Shown here in pieces: positions 35,825-44,876 of a stretch of 64,000 bases of DNA. Location of the stretch: NCBI GenBank assembly GCA_900100835.1, contig FNCM01000001.1, forward strand, positions 268,655-332,654, in the 5' to 3' direction. The position numbers were made by a program, and so were the translations under genes. A model generated the notes under the pieces. That model made no database searches. It worked only from the letters and a program-made list of their open reading frames with translations, and was not told the DNA's origin. The first letter of the stretch is position 1. The number at the start of each line of letters is the position of its first letter. Origin of the DNA: Selenomonas sp. WCT3. Its GTDB lineage: Bacteria; Bacillota; Negativicutes; Selenomonadales; Selenomonadaceae.

Positions 35825-36880
35825 TCAATCGGCCAGCACCATGATTTTTTCCGGTGGCAGATGCAGGTAAATTGGTTTTCCAGTTTCTTGCCACTGCTGC
35901 CATTCCTGCCACTCCTGTTTGGAAAGCTCACAGCGGATGGTCTTGCCATCACTGCCGGCTTTTCGAACCATGACCAGCATCGAAAAGGTATCCTCAATCA
36001 CTTGGACAATATCAACGGGAATGGTATTTTCTCCTGGGCCGGGGCGAAATTTTAGAAAATGGGCCCGTATCCCCACGTATTTACTTTTTGCTGGCACATT
36101 CGTTGCCAGCAAATCTACCTGCCAATCGTCGGCCCGGACATGCTGGTTATCAAGGGGGCTGGCGACGGATACATTCTTGCAGCCAGTCAAAAGCGCTGCC
36201 GCCAGTGACTCCGGCTGCTTAAAAAGTGCCTTCTTCTCATGAACCTTCTCCATTTTCCCCTGATTGATGACCGCCACTTTATCGGCCAGCCGATACACTT
36301 CCCCTCGGTCATGTGAAACCAAAAGGGCCGTTTTCTCATAGGACTGCAGCACCTTGCCCAGTTCCAATTCCAACTGCCATTTCAGATAGCTGTCCAAAGC
36401 CGAAAAGGGCTCATCTAAGAGGAGCAATTCTGCGTCCGAAGCCAGAATCCTGGCAAAAGCGGTCCGCTGCTGCTGTCCTCCCGAAAGCTCAGCCGGATAG
36501 GCATCCGCCAAATCCAGCAAGGAAAAGCGCTCCAGATTCGCCTGCACCTTTTGTTTCTTTTCGGCATCAGTACCACTAGCCGCAAACCGGATATTTTCCC
36601 GAACCGTCATATTGGGAAACAACGCATAATTTTGAAACAAATAACCTACGCGGCGCTTTTGCGGAGCCAGGTTGATTTTCTTCTCACTGTCAAACAGCAC
36701 ACGCCCGTTTAATACAATATAGCCGCTGTCTGGTGTCTCAATTCCCGCAATGCACTTCAAGGTCATGCTCTTGCCACACCCCGAAGCCCCGAGCAGGGCA
36801 AACACTTCATCCTTCACGGCAAAATCGGCATCCAGGGTAAAATTGCGGAGCTTCTTCTTTATCCGCACCATCAATTCCAT
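35825..36880 (-). CDS. modC: Molybdate ABC transporter ATP-binding protein
   Basis: A 351-residue ATPase: Walker A GASGCGKS near 31, signature LSGGQQQR near 127, Walker B LLLLDEPFSALD near 147, H-loop VSHDRGE near 190, and a C-terminal MOP-like (molybdate-binding) region from about 270. It overlaps modB by 10 bases. Energises molybdate import with ModA and ModB. Confidence 0.9.
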   Translation of the reverse strand: MELMVRIKKKLRNFTLDADFAVKDEVFALLGASGCGKSMTLKCIAGIETPDSGYIVLNGRVLFDSEKKINLAPQKRRVGYLFQNYALFPNMTVRENIRFAASGTDAEKKQKVQANLERFSLLDLADAYPAELSGGQQQRTAFARILASDAELLLLDEPFSALDSYLKWQLELELGKVLQSYEKTALLVSHDRGEVYRLADKVAVINQGKMEKVHEKKALFKQPESLAAALLTGCKNVSVASPLDNQHVRADDWQVDLLATNVPAKSKYVGIRAHFLKFRPGPGENTIPVDIVQVIEDTFSMLVMVRKAGSDGKTIRCELSKQEWQEWQQWQETGKPIYLHLPPEKIMVLAD

Positions 36881-37542
36881 AGACAGCCCTCCTTGCCACT
36901 ACGGGCAATCCACCAATTCATCAGCACCACAAAGAACAGGGAAAAGAACACAATTACCATTGCCCAATCAAAAGCCAAAGCATAGTCATTTGCCTGAACG
37001 GCAGCATATATCGCCGTACTCATCGTCTGCGTCTTCCCCGGAATATTGCCCGCAAACATAATGGTTGCACCAAATTCCCCCAAGGCACGCGTGAACGACA
37101 GCACCAATCCGGCCAAAATTCCCGAGCGGGCATTGGGCAGCAACACCTGCCAGAAAATGCGCCACTCCGATACGCCCAGCGTCTGCGCTGCATAAATGAC
37201 ATTGGGTTCCAACTGCTCAAAAGCGCCTCGCGCCGTCCGATACATAAGTGGCAAAGATACGACGATTGCCGCAATGACAGCCGCCTGCCAGGTGAAAACC
37301 AGCGAGACATCCCACTGCAACAAAAATCTCCCCACCATACTGCGCTTTCCCAGGAAAAGCAATAAGAAAAAGCCAACCACAGTAGGTGGCAGCACCATCG
37401 GCAACGTAATAATGGCATCAGCCAGACCTTTGAAGTGGTTCATGCGCACCACCATCCAGGCCAGACCGATGCCGGCAAAAAACGTCACCACCGTTGCTGC
37501 TCCTGCTGTTTCCAGCGTAATGACCAGCGGTGATAATTCCAT
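36871..37542 (-). CDS. modB: Molybdate ABC transporter permease
   Basis: A 223-residue inner-membrane permease with the EAA-type loop (RALGEFGATIMFAGN near 148-162, contacting ModC) and the VLPPTVVGFFLL motif near 51. It lies one base after modA. Confidence 0.92.
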   Translation of the reverse strand: MELSPLVITLETAGAATVVTFFAGIGLAWMVVRMNHFKGLADAIITLPMVLPPTVVGFFLLLFLGKRSMVGRFLLQWDVSLVFTWQAAVIAAIVVSLPLMYRTARGAFEQLEPNVIYAAQTLGVSEWRIFWQVLLPNARSGILAGLVLSFTRALGEFGATIMFAGNIPGKTQTMSTAIYAAVQANDYALAFDWAMVIVFFSLFFVVLMNWWIARSGKEGCLWN

Positions 37543-37543
37543 A

Positions 37544-38338
37544 TTATTTTACCTCAAACCCATATTTTTCAAACAATTTCCGGCCCGAGCCGCTGGCGGC
37601 AAAGGCGAGAAAATCCTTGGCCACATTGGCCTGCTTTGATGCCTTGAGAACTGCCGCCGGATAGATAATCGGCTTATGCGTCTCAGCCGGTGCTTTGGCC
37701 GCTACCCGTACCTTATCCGACACCGCCGCATCGGTCGCATAGACTACGCCGCATTCCGCTTCTCCGCTCTCGACCCAGGAAAGGACCTGACGTACGTCCG
37801 AACCGTAAACGGCTTTCGCCTTAACCGCATCGAGAATACCGAGTTTCTTGAACACTTCTTCCGAATACTGGCCAACGGGCACCCCTTTGGGTTCCCCGAG
37901 CGCTATATGCGAAATCTCATTCCCCGTTACCTGTTTAAAAACCTTGAGGTCTTTGCCCCCATCTTTCGGCACAATGAGCACGACCTCATTTTGGAGCAAA
38001 TCCCGCCGTGTTTCTGGAGCCAGCAAGCCAGCTTGTTCCAATGCATTCATCTGCTTCTGTGCTGCTGAGAAAAACAAATCCGTCTCTCCGCCATTTTCGA
38101 TTGCCTGCTGTAAAGCACCCGAACTGCCAAAGTTAAATACAATTTTGACGTTCGGATGCTCCTTTTCGTAGGCAGCAGCTAGTTCCTTCATAACATCGGT
38201 CAAGCTTGCTGCTGCCGAAACATGCAATTCGATCGTTTCGTTTCCAGCAGTCGCTGAGGATGTTCCCGCCTGTTGGCTGCCACATCCTGCCAGTACTGTC
38301 ATGGCCACGGCCATCATCCATACCAAAATCTTTTTCAT
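37544..38338 (-). CDS. modA: Molybdate ABC transporter substrate-binding lipoprotein
   Basis: A 264-residue binding protein. The lipobox LAGC is at residues 16-19. Molybdate-contact motifs are SAAASLTDVMKEL near 42 and NFGSSGALQQAIENG near 70. It captures molybdate in the periplasm and delivers it to ModBC. First gene of modABC, directly behind a Moco-type riboswitch, with AAAAGGAGGAAAATAACGG before the ATG. Confidence 0.93.
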   Translation of the reverse strand: MKKILVWMMAVAMTVLAGCGSQQAGTSSATAGNETIELHVSAAASLTDVMKELAAAYEKEHPNVKIVFNFGSSGALQQAIENGGETDLFFSAAQKQMNALEQAGLLAPETRRDLLQNEVVLIVPKDGGKDLKVFKQVTGNEISHIALGEPKGVPVGQYSEEVFKKLGILDAVKAKAVYGSDVRQVLSWVESGEAECGVVYATDAAVSDKVRVAAKAPAETHKPIIYPAAVLKASKQANVAKDFLAFAASGSGRKLFEKYGFEVK

Positions 38339-38364
38339 CCGTTATTTTCCTCCTTTTCAAAACG

Positions 38365-38458
38365 GAAGGGAGCGCGGTTTCCTGTGCTCCCCTGTGGGTA
38401 TTACCCAGGCGCAGCATCATAGCGCATGACCTTAGATGCTTTTGCTCGGAGTTACGGT
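38365..38458 (-). promoter_or_regulatory. Moco (molybdenum cofactor) riboswitch in the modABC leader
   Basis: On the minus strand the leader shows the Moco RNA core: ACTCCGAGC, a stem GCATC/GATGC, then CCTGGGTAATACCCACAGG and GGAGC..AGGAAACCG..GCTCC. The position right before modABC matches known Moco riboswitch use. The aptamer ends about 10 bases before the ribosome binding site, and the CTCCCTT segment can pair with AAGGAGG, so translational control is likely. A -10 TATAAT lies at 38470-38465. Confidence 0.78.
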
Positions 38459-38511
38459 ATTCATTATACGATAATGGCGAAAAAAAAACTATACCAAATC
38501 TCACAACAAAC

Positions 38512-38539
38512 AAAAAGCTCCCACCCGAAGGCAGGAGCG
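38512..38539 (-). terminator. Terminator of sigH
   Basis: GCTCC-TGCC-TTCG-GGTG-GGAGC with T5 on the minus strand, nine bases after the sigH stop. Confidence 0.85.
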
Positions 38540-38547
38540 AAAAAAAC

Positions 38548-39297
38548 TCAATGATTCAAGCCATCATTATCTTTTACACCACGCAAGCGGCGGTTGATGG
38601 AACTAAGGCCACGGTAGACCGTACTGATGTCAATCTCATCTCCACGGTTTTCCATGTACTTTTCTAACTTGCGTTTTACCCGCTGAAGCGCATTATCAAT
38701 CGATTTGACATGACGATCCAACTCTTCGGCAATCTCCTGATAGGATTTTCCATCAAGATAGCTCATCAGAACCTTCCACTCTAAGTCAGACAGAATCTCT
38801 TCCATTTTTTTCTCAATATCAATAAATTCCTCTCGACTGATAACGAGGTCCTCCGGATCGGCTGCCTTTGCACCAGACAACACGTCCAGAAGGGTTCTGT
38901 CTGAATCCTCATCGTAGATCGGCTTGTTAAGCGAGATATACGAATTGAGCGGTATGTGCTTCTGACGAGTCGCCGTCTTGATAGCAGTGATAATCTGACG
39001 CGTCACACAAAGCTCTGCAAATGCCCGGAACGAGGATAATTTATCGTTACGGAAGTCCCGAATGGCCTTATAAAAACCAATCATTCCCTCCTGGATGATA
39101 TCCTCATGGTCCGCTCCAATCAAGAAATAAGAACGAGCCTTGGCACGTACAAAGTTCCGATACTTATGGATAAGATAATCGAGTGCGACCTTATCGTCAT
39201 TGTCTCTGATTGCTAAAAGAATTTCTTCGTCTGTCAGCTTAGCGAATCCCCCATATAAATCATCACTAAATAGTTCTGTAGTACGTTCTGCTTCCAT
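38548..39297 (-). CDS. sigH: RNA polymerase sigma factor, SigH (Spo0H) family
   Basis: A 249-residue sigma-70 family protein. Region 2 includes DHEDIIQEGMIGFYKAIRDF near 62-82 and region 4 includes DGKSYQEIAEELDRHVKSIDNALQRVKRKL near 195-225. In sporulating Firmicutes it drives the transition to stationary phase and sporulation; in Negativicutes its role may be competence or stress. It sits at the end of the cysS-mrnC-thyX-rlmB-yacP run, as in Bacillus. ATG 39297 with AAGGGGAAAG upstream is preferred to the longer frame. Confidence 0.88.
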   Translation of the reverse strand: MEAERTTELFSDDLYGGFAKLTDEEILLAIRDNDDKVALDYLIHKYRNFVRAKARSYFLIGADHEDIIQEGMIGFYKAIRDFRNDKLSSFRAFAELCVTRQIITAIKTATRQKHIPLNSYISLNKPIYDEDSDRTLLDVLSGAKAADPEDLVISREEFIDIEKKMEEILSDLEWKVLMSYLDGKSYQEIAEELDRHVKSIDNALQRVKRKLEKYMENRGDEIDISTVYRGLSSINRRLRGVKDNDGLNH

Positions 39298-39450
39298 CGC
39301 ACTTTCCCCTTTGCTGAAAACCCCCGTTTTCAATTTATAACTCCCCTAATAAGAAAATTATACTCCCTCTTTGTTGGTATCGTCAAGAAATCCTCTGGGA
39401 CTTTTCGACTACTTATTAGCAATAAACGGACAAAACCAATTAGAAATTCA

Positions 39451-39981
39451 TCAATGACGCATTTTCCGTAAAATATCCAATTTTTTGACGGTCTCGCTAT
39501 CCAAACGGTCTTCAACTTCCAAACGAGTGACGGGAAGGGTAACATGACCCAAATATTCTTTCTTTAATTGCTTTTTGGCCCGGTGAACTGCCTTTCGAAA
39601 TTCCAGTGAAGGAATTCGATAGGCCCCCGCGCCCAATATCACGCTTTGCTCAGCTCCATCGGAAGTGACCACATGAACCTCCCGGCCCTGGCGAACGGAA
39701 TCATAGGCCAGCCGTTCAATACGGCTGTCAGCAGTTTCCCCTTCACCGGTGTAGATGATTTTCATGTGGGCGTTGACCTGGTCATAATGCTCTTCGTCAT
39801 CGGTAAACATCGCGTCGAACACAATGGTGATATCGTATTTTTCGTATGCTCCATATTCCGCCAGCTGATGAATCAGCTGGTCCCTGGCCTCAGATAAATC
39901 ATTGCGCAGGCGGATAAGTTCCGGCCAGGAATTGATGACATTATAGCCATCAATAATATAGTGCTCCCTTTTCCTGCTCAT
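39451..39981 (-). CDS. yacP: NYN/PIN domain protein YacP (Rae1-like endoribonuclease)
   Basis: A 176-residue NYN-domain (DUF901) protein. Acidic site residues are in YIIDGYNVIN near 8-17, VFDAM near 54 and VVTSDGAEQ near 105. The B. subtilis homologue Rae1 cleaves mRNA in the ribosomal A site. It lies five bases after rlmB in the conserved rlmB-yacP-sigH order. Confidence 0.88.
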   Translation of the reverse strand: MSRKREHYIIDGYNVINSWPELIRLRNDLSEARDQLIHQLAEYGAYEKYDITIVFDAMFTDDEEHYDQVNAHMKIIYTGEGETADSRIERLAYDSVRQGREVHVVTSDGAEQSVILGAGAYRIPSLEFRKAVHRAKKQLKKEYLGHVTLPVTRLEVEDRLDSETVKKLDILRKMRH

Positions 39982-39986
39982 AAGAA

Positions 39987-40895
39987 TCAGCCTTTCTTTG
40001 CCAAACGCTGACGCATGGATTCGTACATTAAAATAGAGCCCGCCACCGATGCGTTAAGAGAGTTGATTTTCCCCACCATCGGCATCTTGACAATAAAGTC
40101 ACAGGCTTCCTTGGTCAGGCGGCTCATCCCCTTGCCTTCGCTGCCTACCACTAGGACCAAAGCCCCAGTTAAATCGGCTTCATTATAGTTTTGGCTGCCA
40201 TCCATATCGGCTCCAGCCACCCAGAATCCTTTATCTTTAAGCTTTTTCAAAGTCTGGGCTATATTTCCTATACGAGCCACAGGCACATATTCAATTGCTC
40301 CGGCCGAAGTCTTAGCCACCGTCGCCGTAAGGGGCACACTGCGGCGCTTTGGAATCAGCACGCCATGGACTCCCGTAGCATCGGCGGTACGCAATAAAGC
40401 GCCGAGATTATGCGGGTCTTCCAACTCATCCAACAACAGCAGGAAGGGGGCTTCTCCCTTTTCCTCCGCTGCCTTCAGGATATCCTCCAATTCGGCATAA
40501 GCTACTGGCGCCACATAAGCCATAACGCCCTGATGGCGCAAACCGCCAGCTACCGACTCAATCTTGCTGCGGTCCACAAACTGGGTGATAACCCCGCGCT
40601 CCTTTGCCAAGGCCAGGATTTCCCCAATGGAACCTTCCCGATCCCCCTCAGCCACCATCAATTTGTTGATGGTACGGCCGGCCTTCAAGGCTTCGGCAAC
40701 AGCATTGCGGCCAATCAATACATCCTCTGGCAATTCCCGGTCCTTGGCCGGATTATCCCGGCGCTCAGCTGCCGGCCGCACGCTATGAGCAGCATGCTTT
40801 TCACGTTGCTTGCCCCGTTCACGCCGTTCCGCCTGATCCTGACGGCTCTTCCCACCGTGAAGGGACTTTTTCTTATTCTCACGAAAATCTCTCAT
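39987..40895 (-). CDS. rlmB: 23S rRNA 2'-O-methyltransferase, TrmH/RlmB family
   Basis: A 302-residue SPOUT methyltransferase. A basic, low-complexity N-terminal tail (residues 1-55), a substrate-binding domain (VLIGRNAVAEALKAG near 60) and the SPOUT knot (ALLRTADATGVHGVLIPKRRS, VVGSEGKGMSRL near 250, INSLNASVAGSI near 275). Closest in layout to YacO/RlmB, which methylates a G in 23S rRNA; the basic tail is longer than in E. coli. One base separates it from thyX. Confidence 0.9.
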   Translation of the reverse strand: MRDFRENKKKSLHGGKSRQDQAERRERGKQREKHAAHSVRPAAERRDNPAKDRELPEDVLIGRNAVAEALKAGRTINKLMVAEGDREGSIGEILALAKERGVITQFVDRSKIESVAGGLRHQGVMAYVAPVAYAELEDILKAAEEKGEAPFLLLLDELEDPHNLGALLRTADATGVHGVLIPKRRSVPLTATVAKTSAGAIEYVPVARIGNIAQTLKKLKDKGFWVAGADMDGSQNYNEADLTGALVLVVGSEGKGMSRLTKEACDFIVKMPMVGKINSLNASVAGSILMYESMRQRLAKKG

Positions 40896-40896
40896 A

Positions 40897-41589
40897 TCAA
40901 TCTTTCTCCCGAAGCTTCAACATTTCCTGAAGCTTGCCGCAGGTCATAGCCCCCTCCGGACAGCGCCCGGTGTTGACACAGCTTGCCCCTGCATTGTGGA
41001 ATAGCGTCGGTGCAACTTTCTTGACTTCTGCCAGCATCTTGTACGCCATATCGCGAATCTCCCACTGGGCGCGATTGCAGCACCGCAGATTGAAGAAATG
41101 GAGCAACGAACGGGCATTCATCGTCACCAGGATTTTGGTCTCCGTAGCGTTGGCCAACACATACCGGGCGTCTTCCTTAGGCACCCCCATCTCCGTCAGC
41201 TCATCATAGGTCTTGCGGATTTCAGCCAGCAAAGCCTCATATTTCGCCTTGGCCTCTGGCTTTTCCGCAATCGTTGGCGGCGTGATGTATTCGAAGCCAT
41301 GCGCCGCCACATAGCGCTGGGACTGCTGGTCATAGGACGCGATGCGATGACGTACCAATTGATGGGTTAAGACACGGCTTACGCCCTCGATGCCAAAGGT
41401 GAAGGTGACATGCTCAATCGTCGAACCATGCCCCAAGGTAACCATCTTTCGCACCATTTCCTTGGCCTTTTCATCGCTGATTTTCTCGGCCAGCTCTTCT
41501 GCCCCCGCCGAGGAATAGCAAAGGCGGGCAGCCATTGCCACCACATGCTCCGGATTTGGCGTATACTCCAACAACTTGACTTTTATCAT
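40897..41589 (-). CDS. thyX: FAD-dependent thymidylate synthase
   Basis: Converts dUMP to dTMP with methylene-THF and FAD. The ThyX signature RHRxxSxxxxSQRY is seen as [14 protein letters not shown] near residue 79-92. 230 residues, usual length. It sits between mrnC and rlmB, where Bacillus has no thyX, so it is an insertion into the conserved block. It is probably cotranscribed with its neighbours (3-base and 1-base gaps). Confidence 0.95.
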   Translation of the reverse strand: MIKVKLLEYTPNPEHVVAMAARLCYSSAGAEELAEKISDEKAKEMVRKMVTLGHGSTIEHVTFTFGIEGVSRVLTHQLVRHRIASYDQQSQRYVAAHGFEYITPPTIAEKPEAKAKYEALLAEIRKTYDELTEMGVPKEDARYVLANATETKILVTMNARSLLHFFNLRCCNRAQWEIRDMAYKMLAEVKKVAPTLFHNAGASCVNTGRCPEGAMTCGKLQEMLKLREKD

Positions 41590-41592
41590 AAA

Positions 41593-42081
41593 TTATTTTT
41601 TACTCCTTATTTCCTTCATCATAGCCTGTGAAATCACTTGGAATGAGGCTTCTGCCAGTTCATAGAGCCGTTCATTCTGTTCCGACAGATAGAGACTGCC
41701 CAAAAGGGCCTCAAAGCCGGTACTTGCATGATATTCGGCAACGCTGGCACTGCGCGGAGCATGGCTTTTAGCATTGCGGCCACGGCGGTAGATTCCCTTT
41801 TCCTCCTCCGTAAGCATCCCTTCGATGCCACGATAGGCCTTTGCCTGCCAAACCGCCGACACAATCTGAGCACTAAACGAATGCAGTGCCTGTACCTTGC
41901 ACTGCTCATAGGAAAGCAGGCGGGTGCGGACATAGAGATGGAAATACGCATCCCCCACATAGGCTAGCACCAGCGGATTGAGCTGCTTAACATCCACCTC
42001 ACGATAACGCTGCAGAATGCCATTATCCCCATCAGGCTCAAACATCATAGCAACGAGTTTCTGAAAATGTTCAAACTTCAT
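41593..42081 (-). CDS. mrnC: Mini-ribonuclease III
   Basis: A 162-residue RNase III-like protein without the dsRNA-binding domain; it matures 23S rRNA. The catalytic motif is LNPLVLAYVGDAYFHLYVR near 22-40 (acidic Asp), with a second conserved block RGRNAKSHAPRSAS near 83-96. ATG 42081 overlaps the cysS stop (ATGA); an in-frame GTG at 42093 is the alternative start. Conserved position after cysS. Confidence 0.9.
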   Translation of the reverse strand: MKFEHFQKLVAMMFEPDGDNGILQRYREVDVKQLNPLVLAYVGDAYFHLYVRTRLLSYEQCKVQALHSFSAQIVSAVWQAKAYRGIEGMLTEEEKGIYRRGRNAKSHAPRSASVAEYHASTGFEALLGSLYLSEQNERLYELAEASFQVISQAMMKEIRSKK

Positions 42082-43508
42082 GCTTTTTTCCACCGTGCCC
42101 CATTTGGCGTATCTTCGATAACAATGCCAACTTCCTTGAGTTCATCACGAATCTTATCGGCAATAGCCCAATTCTTTTCCTTGCGGGCGTCCTGACGGAT
42201 GCCAATAATGAGTTCCATCAGCTTATCGGTGAGGCCATCGTCAGCAGCGGCCTCTTCCTGCTCAAAAATGCCGATAATCGAAGCCATTTCCATATAAATC
42301 TCACTTACCCGTGCAAATCCGGCAGCATCGAAGGCTACGCCCTTGTTCATAACTTCTTGATAGTAGATGTTGATGTCCTTGGAGAGACCAAAAAGCTGAC
42401 TGATAGCCAAAGCCGTATTGAAGTCATCATCCATGGCCTCGTAGAAATTCTGACGATATTCCGCTGCCTTCGCGGCCAAATCCTTGGCGGTATCCGAAGT
42501 GCCCTCTTTCTTCAAGAGTTCATCCATAAAGGATTTGGACTGTTCCAAGCGGCCCAGGCTAACCTGTGCTTCCTTGAGGCGTTCATCACTGAAATCCAGC
42601 GGGCTGCGGTAGTGAGTCTGCAGAATGAAAAAGCGTACCACTTCGCCCGGATATTCGTTTAGAATGTCCTTAACCGTGAAGAAGTTATTCTTCGACTTGG
42701 ACATCTTTTCGTTGTGGATGGTAATGAAACCGTTGTGCAGCCAATACTGGGCAAAGCTGTGCTCATCGCCAATGCAGGCCTGGGACTGAGCAATCTCATT
42801 TTCGTGATGCGGGAAAATCAAATCACTTCCGCCACCGTGGAAGTCGAATTTCTTGCCAAGATATTTAAGCGACATCGTGGAGCATTCGATGTGCCAACCC
42901 GGACGGCCTTTTCCCCAGGGGCTGTCCCAGCTCGGCTCGCCCGGTTTTGCCGATTTCCAAAGGGCAAAATCCATGGGATGGTGTTTGCGCGTGTCGACCT
43001 CAATGCGGGCGCCAGCCTGCATATCCTCCAATTTGCGGCCGCTGAGCTTGCCATAGCCCGCAAATTTTTCCACACTGTAGAAAACATCGCCGTTATCCAC
43101 AGCATATGCGTAACCATTATCGATAAGCTGCTGTACCATGGCAATGATATCCGGAATCGTTTCACTGACCCGCGGATAGACATCTGCACGCTTTACATTA
43201 AGCGCATCCATGGCTTCGAAATAGGCCTTGATATAGCGGCCGGAGATATCGCTCCACTGCAGTCCTTCTTTGTTAGCCGTATTGATGATTTTGTCATCCA
43301 CATCCGTAAAGTTCTGGATGTAATGAACAGTATACCCCTTTTTCGCGAAATAGCGGCGAATGACATCCCAGGTAACAAAGGGGCGCGCATTGCCGATATG
43401 CGGATGATTATACGGCGTTACACCACAGCAGTAGATGCTCACTTCGCCTTCTTTGAGCGGCTTGAACTCTTCTTTCCTGCGTGACATGGTGTTATAGACT
43501 TTCAGCAT
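42078..43508 (-). CDS. cysS: Cysteinyl-tRNA synthetase
   Basis: Class I synthetase of 476 residues. The zinc-binding Cys in YCCGVTPYNH near 28, HIGH motif as HPHIGNARP near 36-44, and KMSKS as KMSKSKNN near 266. I chose ATG 43508, with GGAGGAAG upstream, over the longer frame from 43562. cysE and gltX, which often precede cysS in Firmicutes, are absent here. Confidence 0.96.
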   Translation of the reverse strand: MLKVYNTMSRRKEEFKPLKEGEVSIYCCGVTPYNHPHIGNARPFVTWDVIRRYFAKKGYTVHYIQNFTDVDDKIINTANKEGLQWSDISGRYIKAYFEAMDALNVKRADVYPRVSETIPDIIAMVQQLIDNGYAYAVDNGDVFYSVEKFAGYGKLSGRKLEDMQAGARIEVDTRKHHPMDFALWKSAKPGEPSWDSPWGKGRPGWHIECSTMSLKYLGKKFDFHGGGSDLIFPHHENEIAQSQACIGDEHSFAQYWLHNGFITIHNEKMSKSKNNFFTVKDILNEYPGEVVRFFILQTHYRSPLDFSDERLKEAQVSLGRLEQSKSFMDELLKKEGTSDTAKDLAAKAAEYRQNFYEAMDDDFNTALAISQLFGLSKDINIYYQEVMNKGVAFDAAGFARVSEIYMEMASIIGIFEQEEAAADDGLTDKLMELIIGIRQDARKEKNWAIADKIRDELKEVGIVIEDTPNGARWKKA

Positions 43509-43548
43509 ATTTCTTCCTCCAACTATCTTACCGGCGCTGTTATAGGCG

Positions 43549-44025
43549 TCAGGCTTTTTCAATTCCGGCTACAGCATAAGCAGAAATGCCCTGCTCCGTT
43601 CCGGTAAATCCTAATTTCTCTTCCGTCGTTGCTTTGACATTTATCTGGTCGGATTCCACTCCGAGCACTCGTGCAATATTTTCATTCATCTGGGGAATGA
43701 AGTCCTTCATCTTCGGTTTCTGGGCCACAATCGTCGCATCAACATTGCCGACCTTATAGCCCTTTTCCGCTAAGAGCTCCCCCACATGAGCCAACAGTTT
43801 CAAGCTGTCAGCCCCCTCAAACCGCGGATCCGTATCGGGAAAGTGACGGCCAATATCCCCCAAAGCTGCTGCCCCCAACAAGGCATCCGCTATGGCATGC
43901 AACAGTACATCGGCATCGGAATGTCCCAACAGCCCCAACGTATGGGGAATTTCCACCCCGCCAATAATCAGCTTCCGCCCTTCTACCAGGCGGTGGACAT
44001 CGTAGCCCATTCCAAATCGAGTCAT
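43549..44025 (-). CDS. ispF: 2-C-methyl-D-erythritol 2,4-cyclodiphosphate synthase
   Basis: MEP-pathway enzyme of 158 residues. Zinc ligands Asp and His in GYDVHRL near 7-13 and His in [12 protein letters not shown] near 38-49; [11 protein letters not shown] near 132. The ATG at 44025 overlaps the ispD stop (TGATG), so the genes are translationally coupled. Confidence 0.95.
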   Translation of the reverse strand: MTRFGMGYDVHRLVEGRKLIIGGVEIPHTLGLLGHSDADVLLHAIADALLGAAALGDIGRHFPDTDPRFEGADSLKLLAHVGELLAEKGYKVGNVDATIVAQKPKMKDFIPQMNENIARVLGVESDQINVKATTEEKLGFTGTEQGISAYAVAGIEKA

Positions 44026-44798
44026 CACTTTTCCTCCTTCTGCCGGTGAGGAATTTTTCCCCTCATCGTATCCTTGGCAAACTTAGCCGCTGACCGGACT
44101 GCATCTAGCATACTTCCCTGTTCCTGCCGCAGGAATGCCTCGGCAATCAACAAATCCTCCGGCGTCGTCACCTTGATATTGCTGTATTCACTCATAACCA
44201 CGTGAACCGGACGCCCCAAACGCTCTACCAGGCTGGCATCGTCTGTACCCAGAAAACCGTCTGCTTCCGCCTTGATATTGGCCTCCACCAAAATCTGCTT
44301 ACGGAATCCCTGGGGCGTCTGCACTGCCCAAAGGGTTGACCGGGCCGGTGTCGACTTGACCACGCCATTTTCCGATACCACCTTGACGGTGTTCTTTTCT
44401 GGAACCGCCGCGATTGCACCGCCGTATTCCCGGGCTGCCCCAATGACTGCTTCAATGGTCTTGACCGTTACCAGGGGCCGGGCTGCATCGTGAACCAGAA
44501 CCACATCAGCCTCCGCGGAAACCTGCTTTAAGCCATTCCAAACCGAATACTGGCGCTCCGAACCGCCCTCTGTCACCAGCCAAGGTTTTAATCCCGGGAA
44601 TTTCTTCAAGAGATTCGTCACCGGCTCCACTTCCTCGGCACCTACCACTACGATGAGTTCCCCCACCTCTGGTACTGCCGAGAATTTCTGCAGGGTACGA
44701 ATCAGCATTGGCCTATCGGCCAGCTCGAGAAAAACCTTGTTAATTCCGGCATTCATCCGCTTTCCCTGTCCCGCTGCGGGGAAGATGACACTGACCAT
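44025..44798 (-). CDS. ispD: 2-C-methyl-D-erythritol 4-phosphate cytidylyltransferase
   Basis: MEP-pathway enzyme. The nucleotide-binding loop [10 protein letters not shown] is at residues 6-15, with [11 protein letters not shown] near 106 and TPQGFRK near 155. I chose ATG 44798 (AGGAG eight bases before it); an ATG at 44804 overlaps the ribosome binding site. The 257 residues include a short C-terminal extension (about 225-257) beyond the usual length. Confidence 0.93.
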   Translation of the reverse strand: MVSVIFPAAGQGKRMNAGINKVFLELADRPMLIRTLQKFSAVPEVGELIVVVGAEEVEPVTNLLKKFPGLKPWLVTEGGSERQYSVWNGLKQVSAEADVVLVHDAARPLVTVKTIEAVIGAAREYGGAIAAVPEKNTVKVVSENGVVKSTPARSTLWAVQTPQGFRKQILVEANIKAEADGFLGTDDASLVERLGRPVHVVMSEYSNIKVTTPEDLLIAEAFLRQEQGSMLDAVRSAAKFAKDTMRGKIPHRQKEEK

Positions 44799-44824
44799 TC
44801 CCATCACTCCTAATATAGCCTCAG

Positions 44825-44872
44825 ATAGCCTTCTCCCATTTTGTGTCAAAACACGGCATAGGAGAAGGCTAT
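44825..44872. repeat. Inverted repeat between yacL and ispD
   Basis: ATAGCCTTCTCC (44825-44836) and GGAGAAGGCTAT (44861-44872) with an inner GTGTTTTGACAC. No T-run follows, so it may be a processing or partial termination structure rather than a full terminator. Confidence 0.6.
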
Positions 44873-44876
44873 GGCT

